Of a stretch of 64,000 nucleotides of DNA, positions 16,708 to 26,318 are shown piece by piece. The stretch's first letter is position 1. The number at the start of each line of letters is the position of its first letter. The stretch comes from Bacteroidales bacterium (GTDB lineage: Bacteria > Bacteroidota > Bacteroidia > Bacteroidales > WCHB1-69). The position numbers were made by a program, and so were the translations under genes. The DNA is taken from NCBI GenBank assembly GCA_017535665.1, contig JAFXTS010000020.1, positions 1 through 64,000 on the forward strand, given 5' to 3'. The notes under the pieces were generated by a model that was not told the origin of the DNA, did no database searches, and saw nothing but the letters and a program-made list of their open reading frames with translations.

Positions 16708-17655
16708 ATGATGACTTTTTTTAGATATTTTTTGCTGATTATCATGGGATTAGTTTCCATATTTTTGTCTTCCTGTCAGAAGGAGATTGAGGTGGATATT
16801 CCCGATTATGACCGGAAAATTGTCATCGAGGGGCGTATTGAGAACGGCTCGCCCGCCATGGTGATTGTGAGTCGCAGTGTTCCCTATTTCGACCACATTG
16901 ATTTGCAAACTTTGATGAACGATGTGTTTATCAAGGATGCTGTGGTTACGGTTTCGTGCGATGGTGCGAGCGAACAATTGCAATTCACCCTCTGCGAGGA
17001 TTCGCCTGTCTATCTGGCCTATGTGGGACGCAACATTATCGGTGAGCCGGGCAAGCGGTACGACCTCCGCGTGGAGATTGGCGACACGGTATATACATCA
17101 AGCACCACCATCTGCCAGCCTTTCAGCCTTGACTCGGTGTGGCTGGCCTTCGCCAACGAACAGGATACCACGCCTACCACCCGCATTCAACTTACCGACA
17201 ATCCCGCCACGCACGACTACTATATGTTCCAGATTAAGGTGCATGGCAAGCGGCTTCACGACCGCCTCTGGGTGACCAGCTTCCCCGTGGCTTTCGATGA
17301 TGCCACCTTCAACGGACAAACGGTCAACTACGAGATTTTGCGCGCCAACCCCTCTTCATTGTTTGAAAGCACGATGACCGATGAGGAGAAGGAAGAATTT
17401 TACCGAGTGACGTACCGGAAAGGCGACACCATCTACATGAAGACTTCCCTCATCGATTACGACGGTTTCCAGTATTGGTCGGCCATGACGTATGCCATCT
17501 CCCTTGGGCAGAACCCGTTTATGAGTCCGGCCCCCGTGCCGTGCAATATCAAAGGCGAGAATGTGATTGGCAACTGGTGCGGTTTCGCCAGCACGATTGA
17601 CACCATCTATTATTTGGATGATACGCAGTTGCGCCGCCGATTGGTAAGGCGTTAA
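16708..17655 (+). CDS. DUF4249-type lipoprotein
   Basis: The 315-residue protein from ATG 16708 has a lipoprotein signal (FLLIIMGLVSIFLSSC, Cys in the lipobox) followed by EIEVDIPDYDRKIVIEGRIE and the beta-rich pattern of DUF4249 (EPGKRYDLRVEIGDTVYTSS, then a jelly-roll-like middle). In Bacteroidetes DUF4249 lipoproteins usually lie next to a TonB-dependent receptor and probably help it at the outer membrane. The receptor here (21479-23800) is on the other strand, behind uvrA and a transglycosylase gene, so the pairing is plausible but not adjacent. DUF assignment is by pattern recall. Confidence 0.72.
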   Translation: MMTFFRYFLLIIMGLVSIFLSSCQKEIEVDIPDYDRKIVIEGRIENGSPAMVIVSRSVPYFDHIDLQTLMNDVFIKDAVVTVSCDGASEQLQFTLCEDSPVYLAYVGRNIIGEPGKRYDLRVEIGDTVYTSSTTICQPFSLDSVWLAFANEQDTTPTTRIQLTDNPATHDYYMFQIKVHGKRLHDRLWVTSFPVAFDDATFNGQTVNYEILRANPSSLFESTMTDEEKEEFYRVTYRKGDTIYMKTSLIDYDGFQYWSAMTYAISLGQNPFMSPAPVPCNIKGENVIGNWCGFASTIDTIYYLDDTQLRRRLVRR

Positions 17656-17666
17656 AATACAATCAA

Positions 17667-20498
17667 TTACTTTCTTTTCAATTCTGCTTTTAGGAATTGG
17701 GCGGTGTGGCCTTTTCCGCTCTTCGCCACCTCTTCGGGGGTGCCTTCCGCAATGATTTCACCGCCCGAGCGGCCGCCTTCCGGTCCGAGGTCAATGATCC
17801 AGTCGGCCATCTTGATGACATCCATGTTGTGCTCGATGACCAGCACCGTGTTGCCCTTCTCCACCAGTTTGTTGAGCACCTCCAGCAGTACGTAGATATC
17901 CTCGAAATGCAAGCCGGTGGTGGGCTCGTCGAGGATGTAGAAGGTGTTGCCAGTGTCTTTCTTGGAGAGTTCTGCCGCCAACTTGATGCGCTGCGCCTCG
18001 CCGCCCGACAGGGTGGGAGAGGGTTGCCCCATCTTGATATAACCCAAACCGACATCGCAGAGCGTTTGCAGCTTGCTGGCAATCATGGGGATATTCTCAA
18101 AAAAGGTGACGGCCGTCTCAATGTCCATTTCCAGCACATCGTTGATGGACTTCCCTTTATAGCGCACCTCAAGGGTCTCATCGTTGTAGCGTTTGCCGCC
18201 GCAGGCATCGCAGGTGACGTATACATCGGGCAGGAAGTTCATTTCGATGGCTTTCACGCCGCCGCCGCGGCACTCCTCGCATCGTCCGCCCGTGACGTTG
18301 AAGGAGAAACGCCCCGGCTTGTAACCGCGGATCTTGGCCTCGGGCAGACTGGAGTAGAGCTGCCTGATCTGGTCGAACACGCCGATGTAGGTCACGGGGT
18401 TGGAGCGTGGGGTGCGGCCGATGGGCTGCTGGTTGATTTCGATGACTTTGTCGAGGTTGTTGATTCCGATGATTTCGGTATATTCGAGGGGCTTTTTCTC
18501 GGAGCGGAAGAAATGGTGGTTGAGGATAGGATAGAGGGTTTCGTTGATGAGAGAGGATTTTCCACTTCCAGAAACGCCTGTCACACAAATAAATGTGCCT
18601 AACGGGAAGGTGACGGAAACATCTTTGAGGTTGTTGCCGCGAGCACCAATGAGTGTCAGCTCCTTGCCGTTGCCTTCGCGACGGGTGGCTGGCACCTTGA
18701 TGCTTTTCTTGCCGCTCAGGTACTGGGCGGTCAGCGTGTTTTTCTTGAGCATCTCCTTGTAGGTGCCTTCTCCCACGATCTCGCCGCCGTGAATGCCCGC
18801 TGCCGGTCCGATATCTACAATGTAGTCGGCGGCCTCCATCATGTCGCGGTCGTGTTCCACCACAATGACCGAGTTGCCCATGTCGCGAAGCTGCTTCAGG
18901 GCGGTGATGAGCTGCTGGTTGTCGCGTTGGTGCAGTCCGATACTGGGTTCATCGAGGATGTAAAGCACGTTCACCAGACGGGAACTGATCTGGGTGGCCA
19001 GGCGGATGCGTTGTGCCTCGCCGCCCGACAGCGCACGAGCCGGCAGGTTGAGCGAAAGGTATTGGATACCCACCTCTTCCAAGAAACTCAGTCGATACTT
19101 GATCTCGCGCAGCACCTCGTAGGCAATCTTGTTCTGCGTGTCGGTGAGGTGCTTCGGACACTGGTCGATCCATGCCGACAGGTCGGCGATGTCCATGGCC
19201 GCCAATTCGGCGATGTTCTTCCCGCCAATCTTAAAATGCAGCGACTCATTGCGGAGGCGCGCCCCGTGGCACTCCGGACAGGGCACTTCGTTGAGGAAGC
19301 TCTGAATCCATTTGCGGATGTTGGCGGGAGCACTCTCCAAGTCAAATTCTTTGATGAAGTTGATGATGCCCTCGTAGTTCATGCTCACCGGCGACATCCC
19401 CGAAAACTCACGTCTCACCTTGAGCGGCTCATCGGTGCCGTACAAGATGGTGTTGATGACCGAGTCGGACAGTTCCCCGATAGGGGTGTCCAAATCGAAG
19501 CCGTATTTTTCGCCAAGAGCTTCTATCTGTCTGAAAATCTGACTGTTCTTATAGGTTCCTAACGGGATGATAGCGCCGTTTTTGATGGATTTTTTTTCAT
19601 CGGGGATGATCTTTTTCAGATCCACCTCTGTAATATAGCCGAGGCCGTTGCACTTTTCGCAAGCGCCGTAGGGCGAGTTGAACGAGAAGGTGTTGGGTTC
19701 GGGTTCGGGGTAGGAGATGCCCGAGGTGGGGCACATCAGGTACTTGCTGTAGTTCTTCACCTCGCCGGTGGCGTGGTCGAGCACCATCAGCACACCCTTC
19801 CCGTTCTTGAGGGCAAGGCGCAGACTGTTGGTGAGGCGCGCCTTGGAGTTGTCGTGCAGTGTCAGCCGGTCGATCACCGTCTCGATGTCATGGATTTTGT
19901 AGCGGTCCACCGCCATGTTGAGGGTGAGTTGTCGGATTTCGCCATCCACGCGCACCTTGGAGAAGCCGCGTTTGCGGATGGTCTCGAAGAGTTCGCGGTA
20001 GTGACCTTTTCTGCGTTTCACGGCGGGGGCGAGGATGGTGATGTCGCGGCCGTCGTAAGTGTCGGAGAGCATTTCGATCAGTTCCGACTCAGTGTAGCGA
20101 ATCATCTTTTCGCCTGTGACATACGAGTAGGCTGTAGCCACACGGGCAAATAGAAGTCGCAGGAAATCATATACTTCTGTGATGGTACCGACGGTGGAGC
20201 GGGGGTTCTTGTTGGTGGTTTTTTGTTCGATTGCGATGACCGGATTCAGTCCCGTAATCTTATCCACGTCGGGATGCTCGTAGTTGCCCACAAACTGGCG
20301 GGCGTAGGCCGAGAAGGTCTCCATGTAGCGGCGTTGTCCTTCCGCATAAATCGTGTCGAATGCTAAAGAAGACTTGCCGCTGCCGCTCAATCCTGTCATC
20401 ACGATGAGCTTGTTGTGTGGGAGCTTCACAGACACATCCTTCAGGTTGTTTTCTCTCGCTCCAGTGACAATCAACTGATCTTCTGCTACTTTTGCCAT
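17667..20498 (-). CDS. uvrA: Excinuclease ABC subunit A
   Basis: The 943-residue DNA damage sensor of nucleotide excision repair has two ABC ATPase modules: Walker A motifs GLSGSGKSSLAFDT and GVSGSGKSSLINETLY, two ABC signatures (LSGGEAQRIRLATQIS, LSGGEAQRIKLAAELS) and Walker B DEPSIGLH and DEPTTGLH. Zinc modules are present (CEKCNGLGY and CEECRGGG...CDACGGKRY). The Cys cluster near 415 (CPECHGARLRNE) is normal. Complete length. Its stop abuts the next gene to the left strand neighbour; the transglycosylase gene upstream ends one base before the uvrA start, suggesting one transcript. Confidence 0.98.
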   Translation of the reverse strand: MAKVAEDQLIVTGARENNLKDVSVKLPHNKLIVMTGLSGSGKSSLAFDTIYAEGQRRYMETFSAYARQFVGNYEHPDVDKITGLNPVIAIEQKTTNKNPRSTVGTITEVYDFLRLLFARVATAYSYVTGEKMIRYTESELIEMLSDTYDGRDITILAPAVKRRKGHYRELFETIRKRGFSKVRVDGEIRQLTLNMAVDRYKIHDIETVIDRLTLHDNSKARLTNSLRLALKNGKGVLMVLDHATGEVKNYSKYLMCPTSGISYPEPEPNTFSFNSPYGACEKCNGLGYITEVDLKKIIPDEKKSIKNGAIIPLGTYKNSQIFRQIEALGEKYGFDLDTPIGELSDSVINTILYGTDEPLKVRREFSGMSPVSMNYEGIINFIKEFDLESAPANIRKWIQSFLNEVPCPECHGARLRNESLHFKIGGKNIAELAAMDIADLSAWIDQCPKHLTDTQNKIAYEVLREIKYRLSFLEEVGIQYLSLNLPARALSGGEAQRIRLATQISSRLVNVLYILDEPSIGLHQRDNQQLITALKQLRDMGNSVIVVEHDRDMMEAADYIVDIGPAAGIHGGEIVGEGTYKEMLKKNTLTAQYLSGKKSIKVPATRREGNGKELTLIGARGNNLKDVSVTFPLGTFICVTGVSGSGKSSLINETLYPILNHHFFRSEKKPLEYTEIIGINNLDKVIEINQQPIGRTPRSNPVTYIGVFDQIRQLYSSLPEAKIRGYKPGRFSFNVTGGRCEECRGGGVKAIEMNFLPDVYVTCDACGGKRYNDETLEVRYKGKSINDVLEMDIETAVTFFENIPMIASKLQTLCDVGLGYIKMGQPSPTLSGGEAQRIKLAAELSKKDTGNTFYILDEPTTGLHFEDIYVLLEVLNKLVEKGNTVLVIEHNMDVIKMADWIIDLGPEGGRSGGEIIAEGTPEEVAKSGKGHTAQFLKAELKRK

Positions 20499-20499
20499 C

Positions 20500-21474
20500 C
20501 TATTTCTTCTTTTTAGTCATTTTTTTGATGGTGTAGCTCTTGCCTGCAGCCACGGTCAGTTTGGTGCTGCGCACCCACGGGTTCAGTTCCTTGAATTCCT
20601 TGTAGGTCATGTCGTGTTCTTGGCAGAAGGTGTACCAGCTGGGTACGGATGCGGTGACCGTAATCTCTTCATACTCGTAGGGCGCATATTTGTCGCTCTC
20701 GTTGAGGCGCACGCCGTAGGTGCTGGGATTCTCGAACAGCAGTTTATACGCGAGGATGCGATACACGTAGCGGGCGGTCTCGGGATTGAAATAGAGGTTC
20801 CAGTACTCGTTTTGCGACTGGTTGTTCACGTTTTTTCGCACACCGCCTTCTCCCATGTTGTAACTGGCGGCGGCCAACGCCCATGAACCCAAACTGTTCT
20901 TGCTGGTTTTCAGATATTTGCAGGCTGCATGGGTGCATTTCTCCACATGGTATCTTTCGTCTACCTCATCGTTGACGGTGAGGCCATACAACTTGGCGGT
21001 GGATTCTAAGAACTGCCAGAATCCAACAGCCTTGGCGGGTGAGATGGCGTTGGAGAGGCTGCTCTCGGCTACGCACAAGTACTTGATATCTTCTGGAACG
21101 CCGTCTTCTTTCAGTATCTTCTCTAATGTCGGGAACCAGCGGCCGGCGCGTTTCAGACAGAGCAAGGTGGTGGAGTGCTGGTAGCAGACGGCCGTCAGCT
21201 CACGGTCGAGTGATTCGCGCACCATGGGGTCGTCAAGCGGTACGTTCTCTCCGCAAAAGGTGAGACTGTCGGGCAGGGGAGGAGTGGCCAGCACGTTGGT
21301 GTAATAGTTGGTACGGGCAGGCTCAGCTTTCTCTTCTTGTGCTTGAGTGTGATGCTGTAGGATGCCCCATACACAAAGGCAAACCACAATGCCTGCGGTC
21401 ATGCCCCCGCACCATACCCATATTTTTTTCTTGTTTTCCATTGAGAGATGAGTTTGTTTGAGGTGATGATTCAT
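20500..21474 (-). CDS. Lytic transglycosylase (MltD-like, SLT domain)
   Basis: The 324-residue protein has one N-terminal membrane anchor (VWCGGMTAGIVVCLCVWGIL) and a family 23 SLT domain with the catalytic Glu in YLCVAESSLSNAISPAKAVG, followed by GFWQFLESTAKLYGL and AAASYNMGEGGV. Such enzymes cut peptidoglycan glycan strands. The C-terminal part (VTASVPSWYTFCQEHDMTY, LNPWVRSTKLTVAAGKSYTI) resembles a LysM-like peptidoglycan-binding module. Start ATG 21474 lies 4 bases after the receptor gene; ATG 21441 (MENKKK) would also fit and gives a shorter cytoplasmic tail. Confidence 0.88.
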   Translation of the reverse strand: MNHHLKQTHLSMENKKKIWVWCGGMTAGIVVCLCVWGILQHHTQAQEEKAEPARTNYYTNVLATPPLPDSLTFCGENVPLDDPMVRESLDRELTAVCYQHSTTLLCLKRAGRWFPTLEKILKEDGVPEDIKYLCVAESSLSNAISPAKAVGFWQFLESTAKLYGLTVNDEVDERYHVEKCTHAACKYLKTSKNSLGSWALAAASYNMGEGGVRKNVNNQSQNEYWNLYFNPETARYVYRILAYKLLFENPSTYGVRLNESDKYAPYEYEEITVTASVPSWYTFCQEHDMTYKEFKELNPWVRSTKLTVAAGKSYTIKKMTKKKK

Positions 21475-21478
21475 GACA

Positions 21479-23800
21479 TCAGAACTGCCAGCTGAAACCT
21501 ACGCTGTAAAGCAGCGGCAGCTGGTAGATGGTCTTATTGGTGATGCGGTCTTTATAAAAAACGTTTTTGTAGTTGTAAAGGTTGGTGGCGCCAGCACTCA
21601 GCTCTATCACATGGCGTTCGCCAATATGGAAGCTCTTCTTGATGCTGATGTCCAAACGGTGATAGTGGGGCAGACGGCCCTGGTTGTAGTCAGCCAATAT
21701 GAAGTCAAGTCCTTCGTTGTTGCTGAGGTAGTTGACATCGTATGAGGTGATGTCCATATTGGGGAAATAGGCCTGGGTCTGGGTGTAGGGGAAGCCTGTG
21801 CCAAAGTTCCAGCGCACGTCAATCTGCCAACTCTTGCGTTTCCCGAAACTGTAGGAAGCAAGGAAGTTGATGTTGTGGCGGCGGTCGAAATGGGGTTCAT
21901 ACACCATGCGCCCGTCGTTGCGTTTCACCCATCCTAGCGCATACACCAAACGAATGTCCAATCCTTTGTATGAAAATTCAACGGTGATGTCACCGCCGTA
22001 TGCTTTGCCGGTTTCGAACATATAGTCCAAGTCTTCCTTGAACATCTTGTATCGGTTGATGGAGGTGAGCACCGAGAAATTCTTATAGTAGCCTTCAATG
22101 TTGATGGTGGTAAAGGGGATGACATCCAGCTCAAGACCTAGAATCACGTGTTGCGACTTCTGCATGCTCGATTCGATTTCCTTGCCGTTGGGCAACGTGT
22201 CGGGAATCTGGAGCGGACTGGAGAGAAATCCGGTGAACAGGTTCACCACGTCGCGGTCGGAGGTGGCGGCTACGAGATTCTGCGAGAACATGCCCGCCGC
22301 CAGCTTCAAGCGCACCTTCGGTGTGATGTTGTACTTGAACGACAGTCGCGGCTCTGGCGAACTCTTGCCGAGTGAGGCGTAGTATTGGAATCGGAAACTT
22401 GGCTCGATGAGGATCTTGTCGCGCCAGTTATACTTGTATTTGACGAACAGTCCGACATCGCTGGTGTAGTCCACCACCGACTTGCGTGAGGTTGCAGATG
22501 GGGTTTCAAAAAAGACGTAGCGAACGGTGTTTCCTGAGAATTCCGCACCGAGTGAGAGTTGGCTCTTTCCGAAATAGTAGGTGAATTTGAGATTGGCCAC
22601 GAAACCGTTGAGTGCACTCTGCCGCGTGTTGGTGTCCTTGGCGGAGGTGTTTTGGGAGAGGGTGGTGGGCTTGTTGTCCTGATCGTCCAAGGCGGTATAG
22701 TAGTTGGTGTAGCCAATGGTTCCCTCAATGAGCATGGGGGCTCGGCCGGGCACTATCAGGAAGTTGCACCCCACACCATAATTGGTCCATTTGTAGGTGG
22801 CGATTTTGGTGTAATCCACCTTGTCGTCAAAGCGGAATCCGAAAAGGTTGAGCTTGGAACCGCTCTTGCCGGTGAGGGAGATTTTGCCATAAATATCCAA
22901 ATAATTATAGGGAAGGCCGTCAGTTACATACGGGTAGAAAGCTTTTGAGGAATATTTCAGATAAGAGCCCTTCACCGACAGAATATAGCCGAGCGAGAAA
23001 GCACTGTTTTCTTTCATCTTAATAAAAGGTCCTTCCAATAACAACTTGGCACCAAAGGTGTTAAGGTCAACCTTGCCGGTGATGTGCTTGCGGTTGCCGT
23101 CGCGGGTGCGGATGTCCATCACCGAGGAGATTCTGCCGCCGAACTCTGCCCCGAAGCCGCCAGTATATACCTCCGCCGACCCGATGATGTCGCTGTCGAA
23201 AACCGAGAACAGACCGATGGAGTGGAAGGGATTGTAGATGAGCATTCCATCCAGCAAAAGCATATTCTGTATCGGGGTGCCTCCACGGATGTACAGCTGG
23301 CCGCCCTGGTCGCCGGTGGAAACCACGCCGGGCAGCACTTGCAGGTACTGCGCAAAGTCGGGCGTGCCACCAATAGAAGGCATCTGCTTGATGTCTTTGG
23401 TAGATACCGAGATGACCGACGTGCGTGTCTCTGTGATCACTCGCTGCGATTCGGCATTCACATTGATGCCCTCCAGCATGACGTTGTCGGGCGACATTGT
23501 GAAATTGCGGTTCACCACCATGTTGGCAATCTCTATGGAGTCGCGTATGGTCTGGAAACCTAAATAGGAGACCTCTATTTCGTATTTCCCTGACGGTACC
23601 TTGGTGATGATATAGGCCCCGCTTTTTTCCGTTACTTCACCGAAGTTAGTGCCCGTGAGTCTCACCATGGCGTATGCAATGGGTTCGCCGGAGGTGGCAT
23701 CATAAATAAACCCATTCACACCTCCATTTTGAGCGAAGGAAAAGAATGGTAAAATGCTTAAAATAAATGAGATAATGTATTTTTTGTGCCTTAAAAGCAT
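21479..23800 (-). CDS. TonB-dependent receptor with carboxypeptidase-like N-terminal domain
   Basis: The 773-residue outer-membrane protein has a signal peptide (ISFILSILPFFSFAQ), a carboxypeptidase D regulatory-like domain (GVNGFIYDATSGEPIAYAMV), a plug domain (SVSTKDIKQMPSIGGTPDFA, QGGQLYIRGGTPIQNMLLLD) and a beta barrel ending in the aromatic C-terminus expected for an outer-membrane strand (LYSVGFSWQF). It probably imports a nutrient with TonB energy. No SusD partner follows; the DUF4249 lipoprotein at 16708 may be its companion. The transglycosylase and uvrA lie downstream on the same strand, closely spaced. Confidence 0.9.
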   Translation of the reverse strand: MLLRHKKYIISFILSILPFFSFAQNGGVNGFIYDATSGEPIAYAMVRLTGTNFGEVTEKSGAYIITKVPSGKYEIEVSYLGFQTIRDSIEIANMVVNRNFTMSPDNVMLEGINVNAESQRVITETRTSVISVSTKDIKQMPSIGGTPDFAQYLQVLPGVVSTGDQGGQLYIRGGTPIQNMLLLDGMLIYNPFHSIGLFSVFDSDIIGSAEVYTGGFGAEFGGRISSVMDIRTRDGNRKHITGKVDLNTFGAKLLLEGPFIKMKENSAFSLGYILSVKGSYLKYSSKAFYPYVTDGLPYNYLDIYGKISLTGKSGSKLNLFGFRFDDKVDYTKIATYKWTNYGVGCNFLIVPGRAPMLIEGTIGYTNYYTALDDQDNKPTTLSQNTSAKDTNTRQSALNGFVANLKFTYYFGKSQLSLGAEFSGNTVRYVFFETPSATSRKSVVDYTSDVGLFVKYKYNWRDKILIEPSFRFQYYASLGKSSPEPRLSFKYNITPKVRLKLAAGMFSQNLVAATSDRDVVNLFTGFLSSPLQIPDTLPNGKEIESSMQKSQHVILGLELDVIPFTTINIEGYYKNFSVLTSINRYKMFKEDLDYMFETGKAYGGDITVEFSYKGLDIRLVYALGWVKRNDGRMVYEPHFDRRHNINFLASYSFGKRKSWQIDVRWNFGTGFPYTQTQAYFPNMDITSYDVNYLSNNEGLDFILADYNQGRLPHYHRLDISIKKSFHIGERHVIELSAGATNLYNYKNVFYKDRITNKTIYQLPLLYSVGFSWQF

Positions 23801-23819
23801 AGTCGTAATTTTAAGGCGG

Positions 23820-23827
23820 CAAATTTA
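23820..23827 (-). promoter_or_regulatory. -7 promoter box for the TonB receptor gene
   Basis: TAAATTTG on the minus strand matches TAnnTTTG, 20 bases before the start codon. No clear -33 partner was seen. Confidence 0.5.
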
Positions 23828-23908
23828 CAATAAAATCTCCTATTTTTTAATCATCTCCAACTCTTTTTTTGAAAAAATACCCAGTAAGCTCTCTGTTATT
23901 TTGGGATG

Positions 23909-24442
23909 TCAATCTCGGGAGAATTTTTTAGAGATTTCCCAAATCACGATGGCGCCGGCCACCGACACGTTGAAAGAGTGTTTGGTGCCATACTGCGGAA
24001 TTTCAATTGCGCCATCACATAAGGCTAACACCTCATCATCCACCCCGAAAACTTCGTTGCCCAACACGATGGCCGCCTTCTCTCCTTTAGCAGGCGCGTA
24101 CTCTTCCAGCGAAACCGACGTGTCCACCTGCTCCACCGCCCACACACGATATCCTTGCGCCTTCAGGTCGTTAACCGCCTCCACAGTACTATCAAAGTGC
24201 TTCCAACATACTGATTCTGTGGCCCCTAACGCCGTCTTCGAAATCTCCTTGTGGGGCGGACAAGCAGTGATGCCGCACAGATACAGCGCTTCCACTGCAA
24301 AGCCATCGCACGTGCGGAACAGCGATCCCACATTGTACATGCTCCGCACATTATCCAAAACCACTACCAGCGGAGTCTTCTCCTGCTCCTTGAACTCCTC
24401 CGTGCTCACCCGCCCGAGTTCATCCATGCTCAATTTCTTCAT
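23909..24442 (-). CDS. SpoU/TrmH family RNA 2'-O-methyltransferase
   Basis: The 177-residue SPOUT enzyme carries all three SpoU motifs: motif 1 LDNVRSMYNVGSLFRTCDG with the catalytic Asn and Arg, motif 2 AAIVLGNEVFGV, and motif 3 IPQYGTKHSFNVSVAGAIVI. The knot fold uses S-adenosylmethionine to methylate ribose in tRNA or rRNA; the exact target cannot be read from the sequence. The length is short, with no extra substrate-binding domain at the N-terminus. It has its own promoter box. Confidence 0.9.
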   Translation of the reverse strand: MKKLSMDELGRVSTEEFKEQEKTPLVVVLDNVRSMYNVGSLFRTCDGFAVEALYLCGITACPPHKEISKTALGATESVCWKHFDSTVEAVNDLKAQGYRVWAVEQVDTSVSLEEYAPAKGEKAAIVLGNEVFGVDDEVLALCDGAIEIPQYGTKHSFNVSVAGAIVIWEISKKFSRD

Positions 24443-24467
24443 CTTTGATGGGTTAAAATTTCAGATG

Positions 24468-24475
24468 CAAAAATA
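24468..24475 (-). promoter_or_regulatory. -7 promoter box for the SpoU methyltransferase gene
   Basis: TATTTTTG on the minus strand matches TAnnTTTG, 26 bases before the start codon. Confidence 0.5.
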
Positions 24476-24502
24476 GTGAAAAAGCAATTATGCATTTTCT
24501 GT

Positions 24503-25843
24503 TCACAAAAACATTGTCATCATTACAGGCAATAGTGTGGTGTTTCCATCTTTGTGGTAATCTTTGGTATAAACCAAATAGCGGTTATGTACCCGTTTGG
24601 AAAATTTCTTGCAAAAAGCATCCAATGAGGCGTGTGTCTTATATCCTGATGATTTTACTTCCAACGGCCATATCTTGCTCCCTCGTGAGAGCAGGAAGTC
24701 CACTTCATAATTGTGCTTTTCGTCTTCTGTCGGCCAGGTGTGGTAATACAACTTATTTCCTGTCGCTGTAAGTATCTGCGCCACTACATTCTCATATACA
24801 TAACCCAAGTTGGCTGACAGTTTGTCGGATAGTAACTTCTCGTATATCAGATTTTCCGTCACATCCTTGTCCCAGAATGCTAATGTCACGAACAAGCCTG
24901 TGTCTCCCACAAACATCTTGTACTGATTGGTGTTACTGTTTAGAGATAGTCCCACATTGGGGTCATTGGCGTGGTAGGAGACATTCACCACCATACTTTC
25001 CCTCATAGATTCCAGAACCTCGTCCAAATTCTTTCGTTCGCTGTCATTGAGAACGCTTCCCACCTGATAACGAGAAGAATTTTTATTCAACTCCGACGGA
25101 ATAGCCTTGAAAAGCCGTGATGCCCGACCGCTCGGGTCTATTTTTAGAAAATCATCCAAGTACAACTCAATGATTTCACGTTTCACCGCATCTACTTTGC
25201 TTAAGTTGTTCGTTCCCAAATACTCACTTACGGCCTGTGGCATCCCACCTACCAGCATATAGAGCCGGAAATCGCGCATGCTTTTTCGGAAGGCCTGTCC
25301 CAAAGGCAGTTGCTTGTCATAGAATTGGCGTAGAAGCGGTACCGTGGCTGTATCTTCTAGTGCCCAACGGAACTCCTCGTAGTCCATCGGGAACATCTCC
25401 AATCGTGTCTCCTCGCTGGGTATGAGGATGTGCTCCGTGTTCTTCCGGATGGAAATCAGCGAACCTGTCTCAATATAGTCATAACGTCCGTCTTTCACCA
25501 GCTTTTTGATGGCCTGGCGTGCTTGTGGACATTTTTGAACCTCGTCAAAAATAACCACCGACTGGCGGGTTTCCAGTACAACATGATAGATAGTCTGCAA
25601 GCGGAGGAAGATGTAGTCCAAGTCCATCAAGTCCGAAAACAGTGATTTCACTTCCTCTGACGTTTCTGAAAAGTCGATGAGCAGATAGGATTTGTACTCT
25701 TTTCGGGCAAATTCTTCCACGATGGTGGATTTTCCCACACGCCTCGCACCCTTCAACAGAAGCGCGGTTCTGCCATTTCGTTCCTGCTTCCATTGCAACA
25801 TCTTACTGTAAATCTTACGTTTAAATACAATTTTTTTAGCCAT
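24503..25843 (-). CDS. AAA ATPase with DUF4143 domain
   Basis: The 446-residue protein has an N-terminal AAA_14-like ATPase: Walker A LLKGARRVGKSTIVEEFA, Walker B VVIFDEVQKCPQARQAI, sensor-like YDYIETGSLISIRKN. The second half is DUF4143 with the nuclease-like motif (NYEVDFLLSRGSKIWPLEVK), a D...ExK pattern. Such proteins are very common and often multicopy in gut Bacteroidales; their job is unknown, and a role in defence or DNA transactions is only a guess. The gene stands alone, leftward, behind a promoter that contains a three-fold 33-bp repeat shared in part with the channel gene promoter. Confidence 0.88.
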   Translation of the reverse strand: MAKKIVFKRKIYSKMLQWKQERNGRTALLLKGARRVGKSTIVEEFARKEYKSYLLIDFSETSEEVKSLFSDLMDLDYIFLRLQTIYHVVLETRQSVVIFDEVQKCPQARQAIKKLVKDGRYDYIETGSLISIRKNTEHILIPSEETRLEMFPMDYEEFRWALEDTATVPLLRQFYDKQLPLGQAFRKSMRDFRLYMLVGGMPQAVSEYLGTNNLSKVDAVKREIIELYLDDFLKIDPSGRASRLFKAIPSELNKNSSRYQVGSVLNDSERKNLDEVLESMRESMVVNVSYHANDPNVGLSLNSNTNQYKMFVGDTGLFVTLAFWDKDVTENLIYEKLLSDKLSANLGYVYENVVAQILTATGNKLYYHTWPTEDEKHNYEVDFLLSRGSKIWPLEVKSSGYKTHASLDAFCKKFSKRVHNRYLVYTKDYHKDGNTTLLPVMMTMFL

Positions 25844-25864
25844 CGTCTATAGATTTTTCAGCGG

Positions 25865-25872
25865 CAAAAATA
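25865..25872 (-). promoter_or_regulatory. -7 promoter box for the DUF4143 ATPase gene
   Basis: TATTTTTG on the minus strand, 21 bases before the start codon. It is followed upstream, at a 6-base distance, by the repeated TGAGGATTTGGAAT element. Confidence 0.6.
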
Positions 25873-25878
25873 CGTAAA

Positions 25879-25964
25879 ATTCCAAATCCTCACAATTTAT
25901 TTCTTGAAAAAATTCCAAATCCTCATAATTTTTTTGTCGGAAATATTCCAAATCCTCATAATTT
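25879..25964. repeat. Three 20-bp direct repeats with 33-bp period
   Basis: ATTCCAAATCCTCAYAATTT occurs at 25879-25898, 25912-25931 and 25945-25964, exactly 33 bases apart, with different 13-base fillers. Read on the minus strand it is upstream of the ATPase promoter. A fourth partial copy lies at 27194-27208 in the same position relative to the channel gene promoter. It is too short for a CRISPR array. Confidence 0.85.
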
Positions 25965-26023
25965 TTGGGGGGCAACAGCGCAGAAAAGTTTGCGGAAGTT
26001 AGCGGGTTCTGTGGGAGAACAAG

Positions 26024-26317
26024 TTATCCGAAATACTCTATCAGACCCATGACTGTGGGTGGGATGAAGAAGAACTGGAAGGCGTATTGTAGGGCAGTGA
26101 CCACACGGTTGCCTGCCAATTCGGTGGCGCTTTTCACCCAAAACCAGCGTGGAGGCACTGTCTCTCCCCAGCCGAAAATGCCGATAAGCAGTCCAATAAA
26201 GGCACTCACACCACCAAGGATGAGTGATAATGTGTCGCCGCATTCCACAAGGTAGAAGCCACCGACAAACAGACAAAGTGGCGACAGCCATTGCCAAATC
26301 CAAAGAAATATTGCCAT
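26024..26317 (-). CDS. Small membrane protein next to the voltage-gated channel
   Basis: The 97-residue protein has three or four hydrophobic stretches (FLWIWQWLSPLCLFVGGFYL, LSLILGGVSAFIGLLIGIFG, ALQYAFQFFFIPPTVMGLIE). I recognise no family. Its ATG comes one base after the stop of the ion channel gene on the same strand, so the two are almost certainly one transcript and it could be an accessory subunit; that is inference from position. A second frame in the same place (25956-26303) is less hydrophobic-patterned and was rejected. Confidence 0.65.
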   Translation of the reverse strand: MAIFLWIWQWLSPLCLFVGGFYLVECGDTLSLILGGVSAFIGLLIGIFGWGETVPPRWFWVKSATELAGNRVVTALQYAFQFFFIPPTVMGLIEYFG

Positions 26318-26318
26318 A

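Noticed and set aside
17697..18602. 301-residue plus-strand open frame opposite uvrA
   Set aside because: Antisense shadow; uvrA on the other strand has all motifs.
25879..25964. CRISPR array
   Set aside because: Only three repeats of 20 bases with 13-base fillers, and no cas genes; better seen as promoter-linked sites.
25956..26303. 115-residue minus-strand frame
   Set aside because: It overlaps the membrane protein at 26024 in another frame and has mixed Cys/His content without pattern.
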